This document shows positions 5,328 to 5,777 of a stretch of 5,777 nucleotides of DNA, one piece after another; the stretch's first letter is position 1, and every line of letters starts with the position of its first letter. The notes under the pieces were generated by a model. It searched no databases and was not told where the DNA came from. It saw nothing but the letters and a program-made list of their open reading frames with translations. Both the position numbers and the translations under genes were made by a program. Source of the stretch: Bryobacteraceae bacterium (lineage in GTDB: Bacteria > Acidobacteriota > Terriglobia > Bryobacterales > Bryobacteraceae). The DNA lies in assembly GCA_030036985.1 (NCBI GenBank), contig JASHSD010000401.1, positions 1-5,777 of the forward strand. Reading direction: 5' to 3'.

Positions 5328-5777
5328 ATGGAAACCAACCGATTCCGGGGAACCCGTTCCGCCGGGCGCCTGAAGGCGTTGTTCCTGGCGCCTCTCCTCG
5401 CCTGCGTCAGCGTGCACGCGGCCGATCCACCGAAAAAGCCTGCCGCTCCTGCAAAGCCGGCGGCTAAAGCCCCAGCCAAGCCCGCGGCAGCTCCAGGCAG
5501 GGCGGCTGCGCCCGGCCGCGCGGCACCGGGCAGAGCGACGGCGCCCGGTAGAGCGACGGCGCCCGGTAGAGCGGCAGCGCCCGGCAGAGGCGCAGTTGGT
5601 GGGGGACGAGCCGAAGCAAGCCGCGCCCTGCGTCCCGGCGAGAGGGGCGTTCAGCTTCGCGGGGGCGGAAATGCCGTTGTTGACCGCAACGGAAGGGTCG
5701 CCGAATTACACCGGGATAACATGGACATTCATCGTGGCCCGAATGGAGTTCGCCACGTCGAAGGAAGGCTCCCGGAT
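5328..5777 (+). CDS. Exported Ala/Pro/Lys-rich protein with APGR repeats (right-truncated)
   Basis: The frame opens at ATG 5328, preceded by AAAGGA (5312-5317) with 10 bases spacing, and is open for 150 codons to the window edge. Residues 15-31 (RLKALFLAPLLACVSVH, ending at VHA-AD) form a Sec signal peptide; LLAC (23-26) could be read as a poor lipobox, but cleavage after VHA is more likely. Residues 33-53 are Lys/Ala/Pro-rich, 54-87 hold six APGR units, and 88-106 are Gly/Arg-rich. From about 107 a more ordered segment begins (VQLRGGGNAVVDRNGRVAEL, 108-127, then MDIHRGPNGVRHV, 132-144). This segment resembles a repeated-strand motif that I recall from hypothetical acidobacterial exported proteins, often followed by a Tyr-rich region; that part lies outside the window. 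Function is unknown. Low-complexity basic linkers of this kind often sit against the cell wall or outer surface. Confidence 0.8.
   Translation, partial: METNRFRGTRSAGRLKALFLAPLLACVSVHAADPPKKPAAPAKPAAKAPAKPAAAPGRAAAPGRAAPGRATAPGRATAPGRAAAPGRGAVGGGRAEASRALRPGERGVQLRGGGNAVVDRNGRVAELHRDNMDIHRGPNGVRHVEGRLPD
5487..5588 (+). repeat. Short tandem repeat array encoding six APGR units
   Basis: Six in-frame units of 15 or 18 bases encode A(A/T)APGR or AAPGR. Units begin at 5487, 5502, 5520, 5535, 5553 and 5571. The units at 5535-5552 and 5553-5570 (GCGACGGCGCCCGGTAGA) are identical, and the one at 5571-5588 differs at three bases. The identical neighbours point to recent duplication by slippage. The array lies between the signal peptide and the ordered part of the protein. 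Confidence 0.8.

Overview
The window is G+C-rich DNA with bacterial gene organisation and Shine-Dalgarno-led starts. The gene content suggests a soil-type Acidobacteriota (Solibacter/Bryobacter-like). It has a short ECF sigma factor of the Sigma70_ECF/TIGR02999 type, directly followed by a large membrane-anchored Ser/Thr kinase with a TPR tail. Behind these come low-complexity Ala/Pro-rich exported proteins of kinds I recall from that phylum. The lineage is an inference from gene style; there is no rRNA or marker gene here.

Layout: bases 1-73 probably hold the last codons of an upstream gene. The ECF sigma factor (149-766) and the kinase (800-3475) are 33 bases apart on the same strand and look like an operon. 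They form a plausible signalling pair in which the kinase senses through its ten-repeat TPR region and the sigma factor redirects transcription. In the sigma factor, the acidic positions of region 2.2 that normally contact the core polymerase carry Ser/Thr residues. That fits the known idea of sigma factors switched on by phosphorylation.

Bases 3476-4410 are gene-poor. They contain several hairpins and two very short reading frames (3692-3880 and 3901-4026). Both have good ribosome binding sites and export-signal-like N-termini but almost no mature protein. The first ends in what looks like the beginning of a Kelch repeat, so this stretch may be the remains of one or two secreted-protein genes. 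The 384 bases from 4027 to 4410 hold no convincing gene.

The right end carries two exported proteins, probably co-transcribed. The first (4411-5286) has a proline-rich linker and a small C-terminal BamE/SmpA-like module. The second (from 5328, running off the window) has an Ala-Pro-Gly-Arg repeat array after its signal peptide. No mobile element, CRISPR array, tRNA or rRNA was seen. The most promising points for a second look are the sigma/kinase pair and the strong hairpin at the 5' end of the sigma gene. The tandem signal-peptide mini-genes come next.
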